In this document: positions 18,886 through 27,046 of the stretch, piece by piece
Layout of the letters: every line of letters begins with the position of its first letter
Position numbering within the stretch: position 1 is the first letter of the stretch
Assembly (NCBI RefSeq): GCF_019967995.1
Contig: NZ_CP065377.1
Span: forward strand, 1,922,001 to 1,986,000
Length of the DNA: 64,000 nt
Direction of reading: 5' to 3'
Source: Faecalibacterium prausnitzii
GTDB lineage: Bacteria; Bacillota; Clostridia; Oscillospirales; Ruminococcaceae
The notes under the pieces: generated by a model
Seen by the model: the letters and a program-made list of their open reading frames with translations, nothing else
The model's database searches: none
Told to the model about the DNA's origin: nothing
Position numbers and translations under genes: made by a program

Positions 18886-20430
18886 ATGTACTCTGTTCTG
18901 AGAAGTTACGGCCTGAATGGCCTGACCGGCTTTGCTGTGGCCGTCGAAGCCGACATCTCCGGCGGGCTGCCCGCATTTTCGCTGGTGGGCCTGCCGGATT
19001 CCGCCGTCCGCGAGAGCGGCGACCGTGTCCGTGCCGCCGTCAAGAATCTGGGCTTCAAGTGGCCGGACCGTCACATCACGGTCAACCTGGCCCCTGCCGA
19101 TGTCCGCAAGACCGGGCCGGTCTACGACCTGCCCCTGCTGCTGGCGGTGCTGACCGCCTCCGGCCAGCTGGAAACCCCGCCGCAGGATACCGCCTTCCTC
19201 GGCGAACTGGCGCTGGACGGTGCGCTCCGCCCGGTGTCCGGTGTGCTGCCCATGGCGCTGGCCGCTGCCGCCGACGGCGTCCGGGCCTTGTACGTCCCCG
19301 CCGAGAACGCCGCCGAAGCAGCCGAGGCGGGCGGCGACGCGATGAAGGTCTACCCGGCCCGCACCGCGCGGGAGGTGGTGGACGCGCTGCGCGGCCTCTC
19401 CCCCATCGCCCCCACAGTGTCCATCCCCTTCGACCCCGCCGAGAGCTGGAACAATGCCCCGGACCTGGCAGACGTCATGGGCCAGCCCCTCGCCCGCCGG
19501 GCCATGGTCATTGCCGCCGCAGGCGGGCACAACGTGCTTCTGATCGGCGCACCCGGCACTGGCAAATCCATGCTGGCCCGGCGTCTGCCCGGAATTCTGC
19601 CGCCGCTCAGCCGTGAAGAGGCTGTGGAGACGACCAAGATCTACTCCATCGCCGGGCAGCTGCCCAAAGGGCGCGGGCTCATCACCCATCGGCCCTTCCG
19701 CAGCCCGCACCACTCAGCCAGTGCCGCTTCTCTGGCTGGCGGCGGAGCGAACTTCCGCCCCGGCGAGTGCAGTCTGGCTGACTGCGGCGTCCTGTTTCTG
19801 GACGAGCTGCCGGAGTTTTCCCGCGAGAGCCTCGAAGTGCTCCGCCAGCCGCTGGAAGACGGCCAGATCACGGTCAGCCGCGCCGCAGGCAGCGCCACCT
19901 ACCCCAGCCGGTTCCAGCTGGTAGCCGCCATGAACCCCTGCAAGTGCGGCTACTACGGTCACCCCACCCGCGCCTGCACCTGCTCGCCCAGCGCGGTGCG
20001 GCAGTACCGCAGCCGGGTGTCCGGCCCGCTGCTCGACCGCATCGACCTCTGCGTCGAGATGGACCCCGTCGCCTTCGATGAGCTTCACGCCTCCTCCCCT
20101 GCCGAGAGCAGCGCCGCCCTGCGCCAGCAGGTGCTGAAGGCCCGCCAGATCCAATCCTGGCGTTATGCCGCCCCCGGCTTCGAGGGCGTCCGCTGCAACG
20201 CCCAGCTCACGGCCGGGCAGGTGCGCCGGATCTGCCGGATGACCCCCGGTGCCGAGCAGCTCCTCCGCGCTTCTTACGACGCGCTGGGCCTCTCTGCCCG
20301 CGCCCATGACCGCATCCTCCGGGTGGCCCGCACCGTCGCCGACCTGGCCGGAAAGCAGCTCCTCGACGAAGATTCTGTGCTGGAAGCCTTGCAGTACCGC
20401 GCACAGGAAAAAGTCGATCTGACGTTCTGA
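18886..20430 (+). CDS. comM: YifB/ComM family Mg-chelatase-like AAA+ ATPase
   Basis: A 514-residue protein. An N-terminal Lon-protease-like ChlI domain (about 1-165; GLPDSAVRESGDRVRAA) is followed by the AAA+ Mg-chelatase domain. Walker A is GAPGTGKSMLARRLP, Walker B is LFLDELPEF, and the zinc-binding NPCKCGYYGHPTRACTCSP segment lies near residue 350. A C-terminal helical domain ends the protein. ComM/YifB hexamers act as branch-migration helicases that help integrate incoming DNA during natural transformation. The ATG follows GAGGAGG. It stands alone between a promoter and a bidirectional terminator. Confidence 0.95.
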   Translation: MYSVLRSYGLNGLTGFAVAVEADISGGLPAFSLVGLPDSAVRESGDRVRAAVKNLGFKWPDRHITVNLAPADVRKTGPVYDLPLLLAVLTASGQLETPPQDTAFLGELALDGALRPVSGVLPMALAAAADGVRALYVPAENAAEAAEAGGDAMKVYPARTAREVVDALRGLSPIAPTVSIPFDPAESWNNAPDLADVMGQPLARRAMVIAAAGGHNVLLIGAPGTGKSMLARRLPGILPPLSREEAVETTKIYSIAGQLPKGRGLITHRPFRSPHHSASAASLAGGGANFRPGECSLADCGVLFLDELPEFSRESLEVLRQPLEDGQITVSRAAGSATYPSRFQLVAAMNPCKCGYYGHPTRACTCSPSAVRQYRSRVSGPLLDRIDLCVEMDPVAFDELHASSPAESSAALRQQVLKARQIQSWRYAAPGFEGVRCNAQLTAGQVRRICRMTPGAEQLLRASYDALGLSARAHDRILRVARTVADLAGKQLLDEDSVLEALQYRAQEKVDLTF

Positions 20431-20454
20431 ACGTTGCTGCATTTGCTGCATATA

Positions 20455-20490
20455 AAAAGGACTGCCACTCCAATGGGTGACAGTCCTTTT
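20455..20490. terminator. Bidirectional terminator between comM and the toxin gene
   Basis: AAAAGGACTG and CAGTCCTTTT are perfect 10-bp arms, with T-rich tracts on both strands. Confidence 0.85.
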
Positions 20491-20497
20491 GCTTTTC

Positions 20498-20746
20498 TTA
20501 CTTGTAAATATCGCCGCGATTTCCCGCATCGGTCACACGGACTGTGATGATTTCTTCTTCCACGGTATACAGAATGCGGTAGTCACCGACACGCAGTCGG
20601 TAGAATCCTTCTGAACCCGCCATCGGCTTGATATCCCCTGCAAATGGAAGCTGTGCAAGTGCCTGCATGATTCGCTTTTGCTGTGCAGGCTGTTGTTTGC
20701 GAATAAACTTTGCCGCCCACTTTTCCACTACGATGTGATACTTCAT
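20498..20746 (-). CDS. RelE/ParE-family toxin
   Basis: An 82-residue basic protein. MKYHIVVEKWAAKFIRKQQ, then a PMAGSEGFYRLRVGDYRILYTV core and a final DAGNRGDIYK match RelE toxins, ribosome-dependent mRNA interferases. The arginines and tyrosine of GFYRLRVGDYRI and the C-terminal RGDIY correspond to conserved positions. It overlaps the upstream antitoxin by 4 bp (ATGA), typical of type II pairs. It ends at a bidirectional terminator. Plasmid-stabilisation or chromosomal stress roles cannot be separated from sequence. Confidence 0.9.
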   Translation of the reverse strand: MKYHIVVEKWAAKFIRKQQPAQQKRIMQALAQLPFAGDIKPMAGSEGFYRLRVGDYRILYTVEEEIITVRVTDAGNRGDIYK

Positions 20747-20970
20747 AGTGCGATCCCCAGTTCCTGTGCAAGCTCTTCCAGCGGAACCGCATCATGCTTG
20801 TGCGGGTCAGGATTCTCCTGGTAGTTTTTCAGGAGCTGCTCACAGTAGGCATCGTCCGCCTGGTCTGTTGTCTCATCTGCCATCAGTCCCTGCACATAGG
20901 CCAGCACATAGGCCAGCTTATAATCCGGCAATGCCGCCGTCAGTTCATTCAGTTGTTCCCGAACGCTCAT
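20743..20970 (-). CDS. Antitoxin partner of the RelE-type toxin
   Basis: A 75-residue acidic protein beginning MSVREQLNELTAALPDYKL, mostly predicted helix, with a Pro/Glu-rich C-terminus suited to wrapping the toxin. It does not look like a ribbon-helix-helix RelB/DinJ, so the DNA-binding part, if any, is of another type. The ATG at 20970 is preferred over an upstream one because AGAGGTG precedes it at good spacing. Its promoter abuts the trkH stop codon. Confidence 0.82.
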   Translation of the reverse strand: MSVREQLNELTAALPDYKLAYVLAYVQGLMADETTDQADDAYCEQLLKNYQENPDPHKHDAVPLEELAQELGIAL

Positions 20971-20990
20971 GAAAATCACCTCTTTGCTTC

Positions 20991-21019
20991 AGTATATCAC
21001 GGTTCCGCGTCGATTTCAA
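20991..21019 (-). promoter_or_regulatory. Promoter of the toxin-antitoxin operon
   Basis: Minus-strand TTGAAA, 17 bp, TATACT. The -35 box begins immediately after the trkH stop codon (21020-21022). Confidence 0.75.
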
Positions 21020-22462
21020 TCAGAATCTCCTCCACGTATCGGGCAGAAAGAACACCAGCATCGGGAAGATCTCCAGACGGCCGGCGAGCATATCGAAGAT
21101 CATGACGAGCTTGGCGGGGTTGGAATAGCTGCCAAAGTTCATCATGGGGCCGACCTGATTCAGGCCGGGGCCGATGTTGTTCAGGGTGGCGGCAATGGCC
21201 GTGAAGTTCGTCACCATGTCGAAGCCGTCCAGACTGATGAGCAGGAAGGACGCTGCAAAGATGAAGATGTACGCTGCCACATAGACGTTCGTTGCACGAA
21301 TGGTCTCGTGGTTGAGCAGCTTGCCGTCCATCCGAACCGGGGCCACCACCTGCGGGTGAAGAGCCTGCTTGAGTTCCTTTTTCAGGGTCTTGCCCAGGAT
21401 CAGGATGCGGCTGACCTTCATGCCGCCGCCCGTGCTGCCCGCACAGGCACCCACAAACATCAGCATGACCAGGATCTCTTTCGAGAGGGTGGGCCACAGG
21501 TCAAAATCGCAACTGGAAAAACCGGTGGTCGTGATGATGGAGCCCACCTGGAACGCCGCCTGCCGCAGCGCCTCGCCGAGGCTGTTGTACATGCTGTAAA
21601 TGTTGCAGGTGATGATGCCGACCGCCACAGCGATGATGAGGAAATAGGCGCGCACCTCTTCGCTGGCGGCCGCGCGGCGGAACCGGCGCATCAGCAGCAG
21701 GAAGTAGGCGTTGAAGTTGACGCCGAACAGGATCATGAAGATGGTCACGACCCACTGGATGTAGGGCGAAAAACTGCCGAAGCTGTCGTTCCGAAAGCCA
21801 AAACCGCCGGTGCCCGCTGTGCCAAAGGCTGTGAGCAGAGACTCAAACACCGGCATCCCGCCGAACAGCAGGAACACGAACTCGATGACGGTCAGGCCAA
21901 AATAAATGCCGTAGAGGATCTTTGCTGTGGACTGCACCTTCGGCACCAGCTTATCCACCTGGGGGCCGGGGCTTTCGGCTTTCATCAGGTTGACGTGAGA
22001 GCCGCCGGTCAGCGGCAGCAGGGACAGCAGAAAGACCAGAACGCCCATGCCGCCCACCCAGTGGGTGAAGCTGCGCCAGAACAGGATGCCCTTGGGCAGG
22101 TCTTCCACGCCGGGCAGGATGGACGCGCCGGTGGTCGTGAAACCGGACACCGTCTCGAACAGGGCATCCACCGGGTTCGGGATGCAGCCGGTCAGGACAA
22201 AGGGCACCGCGCCCACCACACTGATGAGCAGCCAGCAGAGCGCCGTGGTGGCAAAGCCCTCGCGCATATAGAAGATCTGGCTTTTGGTCTTGATGCGGTG
22301 GAGCAGTGCCCCCAGCACCGCGCTGAGCGCCGCTGTGAACAGGAAGACGCCCATCACGAACCACTCGCCATAGCACAGGCTGGCCGCAGCGGGCAGCAGC
22401 AGCAGAGCGCCCTCCGTCAGCAGGATGTAGCTCAGCAGCCGCAAAACGATCGCATAATTCAT
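21020..22462 (-). CDS. trkH: Potassium uptake channel subunit TrkH
   Basis: A 480-residue membrane protein with about ten hydrophobic segments arranged as four M1-P-M2 units. The selectivity-filter loops are visible as TVSGFTTTGASIL, FGTAGTGGFGFRN, SIITTTGFSSCDF and LNNIGPGLNQVGP. The GACAGSTGGGMKV gate segment is also present. It forms the membrane channel regulated by TrkA. It lies 12 bp downstream of trkA in the same transcript. c-di-AMP acts on this system in many Firmicutes through TrkA. Confidence 0.96.
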   Translation of the reverse strand: MNYAIVLRLLSYILLTEGALLLLPAAASLCYGEWFVMGVFLFTAALSAVLGALLHRIKTKSQIFYMREGFATTALCWLLISVVGAVPFVLTGCIPNPVDALFETVSGFTTTGASILPGVEDLPKGILFWRSFTHWVGGMGVLVFLLSLLPLTGGSHVNLMKAESPGPQVDKLVPKVQSTAKILYGIYFGLTVIEFVFLLFGGMPVFESLLTAFGTAGTGGFGFRNDSFGSFSPYIQWVVTIFMILFGVNFNAYFLLLMRRFRRAAASEEVRAYFLIIAVAVGIITCNIYSMYNSLGEALRQAAFQVGSIITTTGFSSCDFDLWPTLSKEILVMLMFVGACAGSTGGGMKVSRILILGKTLKKELKQALHPQVVAPVRMDGKLLNHETIRATNVYVAAYIFIFAASFLLISLDGFDMVTNFTAIAATLNNIGPGLNQVGPMMNFGSYSNPAKLVMIFDMLAGRLEIFPMLVFFLPDTWRRF

Positions 22463-22474
22463 GCCGCGCCTCCG

Positions 22475-23833
22475 TCAGTCTTCCACGATGTCCCGCAGGT
22501 CGTGCAGGCCGTGTTCCAGCGTGACCACGATGACGTTGTCGCCCACCTGGATCTGGTCGCCGCCGCGGGGGATCTTGATCTCATTGCCGCGGGTGATGCA
22601 GCACAGCAGGGTGTTCTTTTTGAGGTGCAGGCGGCTCAGGGGCACCCCCGTGGCCCGGCTCTCCTCATGGACCGTAAATTCCAGCGCTTCCACGCGGTCG
22701 TCCAGGATGCGGTAGAGCGTCTTGATGTTGCTGCCCGCCTCGTTCTGCAAGGCGCGGACGTACTGGACGATGTAGTCGCAGGTCATGTACTTGGGGTAGA
22801 CGATGCTGCCCAGGTCCAGCCCGGCCAGAATGTCGTCAAATTCCAGGCGGTTGATCTTGGTGACCAGCTTGCCGTTGGAATGCTTTTTGGCAAACAGGGT
22901 CAGCAGAACGTTCTCCTCGTCGATGTTGGTCAGGGCCACGAACGCCTCGGTGGATTCCAGCCCCTCCGAGAGCAGGAACTCCCGGTTCGAGCCGTCCTCG
23001 CACAGGATCTGTGCTTCGGGCAGGGACTCGGCCAGCACATTGCAGCGCTCCGGGTCCCGCTCCACGATGCGGACGCGGACATGGTTTTCCAGCAGCTCCT
23101 GGCTCAGATAGAAGCCAATGGCACCGCCGCCCACGATCATGGCATTGCGCACCGGGCGCACCGCCAGATGGATGCGCTGGAAGAACGCGTGCGCCTTCTC
23201 CTGCGTGGCCAGGAAGGTGACCTGGTCGCCGGTCTGCAGCACAAAGTTGCCGTTGGGGATGATGACATCGCCCGCGCGCTCCACGGCGCAGACGAGGATA
23301 TCGCTCTTCAGGCGGGTGGGGATCTCATGGATGGCCACGCCGTCGAGCTCCTGCGCATCGGTCAGAGTGAACTTGATGAGCCGGACGCGCCCGTCCGCAA
23401 AGGTGTCGATCTTGCTGGCGCCGGGGAAGCGCAGCAGGTGCGAGATCTCACGCGCTGCCGCCATTTCCGGGTTGATGATGGCCGAGATGCCGATCTGCTT
23501 CTTGATGAAGTCCAGCTCGTGGCTGTACGACGGGTTGCGCACACGGGCGATGGCGTGGCAGTGGCCCGCCTTCTTCGCGAACATGCAGCACAGCAGGTTC
23601 AGCTCATCCGAGCCGGTGACCGCGATAAACACGTCGGCTTCTTCAATTCCGGCTTCGGACAGGGTGTTGATGGAGGAGCCATTGCCCACAATGCCCATCA
23701 CGTCGTAGGACTCGCTCAGGTGCTCCACGCGGGCCTTGTTCGTGTCGATGACCGTTACGTTGTGGCTCTCCTCGCTGAGCTGCCGCGCCAGCGCTGTGCC
23801 GACCTTGCCGCCGCCCACCAGAATGATCTTCAT
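22475..23833 (-). CDS. trkA: Trk potassium transport gating protein TrkA
   Basis: A 452-residue cytosolic protein with two tandem RCK units. The N-terminal unit starts MKIILVGGGKVGTALARQLSEE, and the second is marked by NAMIVGGGAIGFYLSQELLE near residue 235. Each NAD-binding Rossmann domain is followed by an RCK-C/TrkA-C domain (about 135-220 and 370-450). It binds TrkH and gates it with NAD(H)/ATP, and RCK-C domains are a known c-di-AMP binding fold. With cdaA, cdaR and gdpP nearby, ligand control is plausible. It is the first gene of the trkA-trkH operon. Confidence 0.96.
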   Translation of the reverse strand: MKIILVGGGKVGTALARQLSEESHNVTVIDTNKARVEHLSESYDVMGIVGNGSSINTLSEAGIEEADVFIAVTGSDELNLLCCMFAKKAGHCHAIARVRNPSYSHELDFIKKQIGISAIINPEMAAAREISHLLRFPGASKIDTFADGRVRLIKFTLTDAQELDGVAIHEIPTRLKSDILVCAVERAGDVIIPNGNFVLQTGDQVTFLATQEKAHAFFQRIHLAVRPVRNAMIVGGGAIGFYLSQELLENHVRVRIVERDPERCNVLAESLPEAQILCEDGSNREFLLSEGLESTEAFVALTNIDEENVLLTLFAKKHSNGKLVTKINRLEFDDILAGLDLGSIVYPKYMTCDYIVQYVRALQNEAGSNIKTLYRILDDRVEALEFTVHEESRATGVPLSRLHLKKNTLLCCITRGNEIKIPRGGDQIQVGDNVIVVTLEHGLHDLRDIVED

Positions 23834-23898
23834 AGTCGAAAATTCCTTTCCTTTTCTTCCCCTGTGGGAAGTGTATTGCCAAATGAAAATACAGATTT

Positions 23899-23927
23899 AG
23901 TATAGCACAGTTCAACGGATAGTTCCA
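23899..23927 (-). promoter_or_regulatory. Promoter for trkA-trkH
   Basis: Minus-strand TGGAAC, 17 bp, TATACT. The -35 box is poor. No c-di-AMP (ydaO) riboswitch signature is seen in the leader of about 60 nt. Confidence 0.5.
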
Positions 23928-23963
23928 CTGTTTATGCGGTTTTCTGAGGTTTCCCAACCGTTC

Positions 23964-23992
23964 TTGCATTTTGTGTGGAAATGTGGTATAGT
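23964..23992 (+). promoter_or_regulatory. Promoter toward the MFS transporter
   Basis: TTGCAT, 17 bp, TATAGT. Transcription would start near 24000 and pass through a leader of about 340 nt containing a possible 14-codon frame and a palindromic repeat. Confidence 0.7.
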
Positions 23993-24028
23993 CGATTCAA
24001 CGATTTACTGGAAGGAGGGCGCACCTGA

Positions 24029-24073
24029 ATGGTCGGAACTGCTGCACGGTTTACTCAAAATCCCGCGTCGTAG
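24029..24073 (+). CDS. Possible leader peptide (14 aa)
   Basis: ATG at 24029 follows GGAAGGAGGG at usable spacing and opens a 14-codon frame, MVGTAARFTQNPAS. The flanks GGGCGCAC (24017-24024) and GTGCGCCC (about 24094-24101) could pair around it. Nothing else supports translation. Confidence 0.3.
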   Translation: MVGTAARFTQNPAS

Positions 24074-24134
24074 ATTCAGCGTTTCCGGCTCGAAGTGCGC
24101 CCATTTTTAGGGGATATCCCTCTCCGTGTTTTGA

Positions 24135-24273
24135 TACAACCTCTCCGTCAATGCTTCGCATTGCCACCTCTCCTTGTAGGAGAGGCCTTGGCAGTCCACA
24201 CCGCGTGTCCGGTTTCGCCAGAGGCTCTCCTACCAGGAGAGCTGTCGAGCGTGCGCGAGACTGAGAGGTTGTA
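24135..24273. repeat. Palindromic intergenic repeat, copy 1 (MITE/REP-like)
   Basis: A 139-bp unit bounded by perfect 11-bp inverted repeats TACAACCTCTC and GAGAGGTTGTA. Inside are nested palindromes: CAATGCTTCGCATTG, CCTCTCC...GGAGAGG and GCTCTCC...GGAGAGC. Its left half aligns closely with the reverse complement of the copy at 30859-31010. It lies in the MFS leader. Confidence 0.8.
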
Positions 24274-24340
24274 CGAAGGATCATCCAAAAGGCGCACTTT
24301 CTATTTTGAAATCGATTTGTTCAATAGAAAGGGTGTTCCC

Positions 24341-25534
24341 ATGAACCATCCGCTCAACCTGAAAAGACAGCTCCGTTGTATTTATCTTTCCGATTTCTTC
24401 TCCGGCCTGCGCATCACGGATGCGGTCTGGGTGGCCCTGCTGGCCGCGCGGGGCTTCTCACTGCTGGAGATCGGTCTTGCCAAAAGCATCTATTATACGG
24501 TCAGTCTGCTGGCCGAGATTCCCAGCGGGATGGCCGCTGACCTGTTCGGCCGTAAGCGCGCCCTCGTCTTGGGCGGTGTCCTGGTCGTGGCCTACAACGT
24601 ATTGATAGCCTTTGCCCCGAACCTGTTTGTCATCTGCCTTGCTATGGCGTTGAACGCACTGTCCAACGCCCTGTTCTCCGGCACCAGTTCTGCACTGACC
24701 TACGACAGCTTGAAGCAAGCGGGCCGCGAACAAGATTACATTCAAGTGTCGGCCAATGAGTACCAGATCACAAATGTTACCAATGCCCTCGGTTCACTGA
24801 CCAGTCTTCTGCACAAATTTCTGGGCTTTTCCGGATTTTATCTTCTGAGCGCCGCTTTTGAGAGTATTTCTGCCCTTGCCATCACACGTTTAGAGGAACC
24901 CCTCGTCACCGAAACGCAGGCCAGCCGGAAGCAGCATCCTCTGCGGGAGCTGCCCGCCCAATTTGCTCAGCTGATCCAGGACAGCCTGCGGGTCCTCCGT
25001 TCCTGCCCGTCAGTCGGGAGACTCATTCTGTCCAGCGCCGTCATCAGCGGCTCCAACTATCTGAGCATCATGTTCTTTCAACAGCGTCTGGTAGAACTGG
25101 GATATCCCACTTCGCTGCTGTTTCTTCCGTTACTGCTCAGCAATCTGGCTGCTATGCTGGGTACGGAATGGGGTCGTCGAATCCACCTGCACAGTTTCCG
25201 GCGGTTTTATACCCTCTGTGCCCTGCTCTGCGGCATCGGATGCCTCTGCGTGGGTGCCGCGCCTGCACTGGTGGGCATTTTGGGTTGTATGCTGGCCGAA
25301 GGCGTATTGGGTGCCTGGCTCCTGCACGAGAACCGACTGTTGAACGATGCCATCCCCAGTGACCAGCGGGCCACGCTCATCAGCATGGACAACATAGCCT
25401 ACAGTCTGCTGATGATTCCCGCCAGCCCGCTCGTGGGTGCGATCGGGGACATTTTCGGGCAGGCCGGGGCCGGACTCGTTCTTCTGGGGCTTGCCGTTGC
25501 CCTCAGTGGGCTGATCGTACAAAAGCAGAACTGA
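24341..25534 (+). CDS. MFS transporter
   Basis: A 397-residue membrane protein with about twelve hydrophobic segments. It begins MNHPLNLKRQLRCIYLSDFFSGL. The loop 2-3 motif of the major facilitator family is clear (GMAADLFGRKRALVLGG; G-x-x-x-D-x-x-G-R-x-R). A central loop with ETQASRKQHPLRELP separates the two halves. It resembles efflux carriers of the DHA class without a substrate clue. The ATG at 24341 is preferred to upstream frames running through the repeat because AAAGGG precedes it. It is a lone plus-strand gene between minus-strand operons, which hints at later acquisition. Confidence 0.85.
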   Translation: MNHPLNLKRQLRCIYLSDFFSGLRITDAVWVALLAARGFSLLEIGLAKSIYYTVSLLAEIPSGMAADLFGRKRALVLGGVLVVAYNVLIAFAPNLFVICLAMALNALSNALFSGTSSALTYDSLKQAGREQDYIQVSANEYQITNVTNALGSLTSLLHKFLGFSGFYLLSAAFESISALAITRLEEPLVTETQASRKQHPLRELPAQFAQLIQDSLRVLRSCPSVGRLILSSAVISGSNYLSIMFFQQRLVELGYPTSLLFLPLLLSNLAAMLGTEWGRRIHLHSFRRFYTLCALLCGIGCLCVGAAPALVGILGCMLAEGVLGAWLLHENRLLNDAIPSDQRATLISMDNIAYSLLMIPASPLVGAIGDIFGQAGAGLVLLGLAVALSGLIVQKQN

Positions 25535-25536
25535 CA

Positions 25537-25574
25537 CAAAAGGCAGAGCCGAAAAATCCCGGCCCTGCCTTTTG
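25537..25574. terminator. Bidirectional terminator between the MFS gene and pdp
   Basis: CAAAAGGCAG and CTGCCTTTTG are perfect 10-bp arms serving the convergent genes on both sides. Confidence 0.85.
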
Positions 25575-25583
25575 TTTGATCTC

Positions 25584-26903
25584 TTAATACCGTTCCACAC
25601 CATCTTTGGTGACGAGGGCATACACCAGCGGGGCCTCTTCGGACTTTTCGGTGCCGTAGACAAGGCCGCTGCGGTACTCCTCGGCGGCGGCAGCGAACTT
25701 GTCCGCTGCGCCGTAGAAGGTCGCCAGGCTCTCGCCCTTGTGGACGTAGTCGCCGCGCTTTTTGTGCAGGACGATGCCGGCGGCAAAATCCAGCGGGTCG
25801 CCCTTTTTCTGGCGGCCTGCACCCAGCAGCACACTGGCCGAGCCGATCTTCTCGGCGTCGTTGGCCGTGATGTAGCCATCCTGTTCGGCCAGCAGCTCAT
25901 AGCGGGCAGTGGGCTTCTCGAACCGGTCGTAATCGTCCAGCACACGGATGTCGCCGCCCTGAGCCGCGAACATCTCCTTGCACTTGGCAAAGGCGGAGCC
26001 GTCCGCGATGACTGCTTCGGCCATGGCGCGGCACTCTGTCGGTGTGCCCTTACCGGCCAGCACCAGCATGTTGGCGGCCAGCTGCAGGCAGACCTCGGTG
26101 AGGTCCGCCGGGCCTTTGCCTTTGAGGACGTCCATGCTCTCCATCACTTCGAGGCTGTTGCCGATGTTGTGGCCCAGCGGGGTATCCATGTCGGTGATCA
26201 TCGCGGCCACGCGGCGGCCATGGTGGGTGCCGATGGAGACCATCAGCTTGGCCAGCTCGATGCTCTGGTCCACGGTCTTCATGAAGGCACCGGTGCCGGT
26301 GGTGACGTCCAGCAGGATGGCATCCGAGCCGGACGCCAGCTTTTTGGACATGATGGACGACGCGATGAGCGGGATGCAGCTGACGGTGGCCGTCACATCC
26401 CGCAGGGCGTACATCTTTTTATCGGCGACCGCGATGCCCTCGCTCTGGCCGATGACCGACAGGCCGATCTTGTTCACCTGCGCAAAGAAGTCCTCCTGCG
26501 AGAGGGCCGTCCGGGTGCCGGGCACACTCTCCATCTTGTCGATGGTGCCGCCGGTGTGGCCCAGGCCGCGGCCGCTCATCTTGGCGATCTTGACGCCGCA
26601 GGCCGCCACCACCGGCGCGATGACCAGCGTGGTCTTGTCGCCCACGCCGCCGGTGGAGTGCTTGTCCACCTTGATGCCGGGGATGGGCGAAAGGTCTACC
26701 ATCACGCCGCTGTGGGCCATCACATCGGTCAGCTCGGCGGTCTCTTCGTCGGTCATGCCGCGCAGGTAGACGGCCATCATCCAGGCGGCCATCTGGTAGT
26801 CGGCCACTTCCCCGCTGACGAAGCCGTTGACGATGGCTTCCAGCTCCTCACGGGTGTGGATGCCGCCGTCGCGCTTTTTGGCGATCAGATCATAAATGCG
26901 CAT
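25584..26903 (-). CDS. pdp: Pyrimidine-nucleoside phosphorylase
   Basis: A 439-residue enzyme that phosphorolyses uridine, thymidine or deoxyuridine to the base and (deoxy)ribose-1-phosphate. It has an N-terminal helical domain and the phosphate-binding signature VDKHSTGGVGDKTTLV (about 80-95). SGRGLGHTGGTIDKME and the C-terminal barrel-sandwich domain (LGAGRQKKGDPLDFAAG) complete the family layout. Pdp and DeoA differ mainly in specificity; pdp fits Firmicutes. The ATG at 26903 has a GGAGTG site. It follows the nucleoside importer but has its own promoter behind a terminator. Confidence 0.95.
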   Translation of the reverse strand: MRIYDLIAKKRDGGIHTREELEAIVNGFVSGEVADYQMAAWMMAVYLRGMTDEETAELTDVMAHSGVMVDLSPIPGIKVDKHSTGGVGDKTTLVIAPVVAACGVKIAKMSGRGLGHTGGTIDKMESVPGTRTALSQEDFFAQVNKIGLSVIGQSEGIAVADKKMYALRDVTATVSCIPLIASSIMSKKLASGSDAILLDVTTGTGAFMKTVDQSIELAKLMVSIGTHHGRRVAAMITDMDTPLGHNIGNSLEVMESMDVLKGKGPADLTEVCLQLAANMLVLAGKGTPTECRAMAEAVIADGSAFAKCKEMFAAQGGDIRVLDDYDRFEKPTARYELLAEQDGYITANDAEKIGSASVLLGAGRQKKGDPLDFAAGIVLHKKRGDYVHKGESLATFYGAADKFAAAAEEYRSGLVYGTEKSEEAPLVYALVTKDGVERY

Positions 26904-26934
26904 AGAGTCACACTCCTCGAATATTCTTGTCTCA

Positions 26935-26962
26935 AGTATATCAAATCCTGCCGCAAAATCAA
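26935..26962 (-). promoter_or_regulatory. Promoter for pdp
   Basis: Minus-strand TTGATT, 16 bp, TATACT, directly downstream of the importer terminator. Confidence 0.6.
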
Positions 26963-26990
26963 GCTGCATTTGTTCGTTTTCCATGAAAAC

Positions 26991-27020
26991 GGGCGCAGCC
27001 GCCCGAAAGCAGCTGCGCCC
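26991..27020 (-). terminator. Intrinsic terminator after the nucleoside importer operon
   Basis: GGGCGCAGC and GGCTGCGCCC arms around a short loop, followed on the minus strand by GTTTTC. Confidence 0.7.
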
Positions 27021-27046
27021 TGTGGAACTGTTGCGATGCGAACGGA

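Noticed and set aside
23834..23900. Possible c-di-AMP riboswitch before trkA
   Set aside because: The leader is only about 60 nt and shows none of the conserved ydaO-type blocks.
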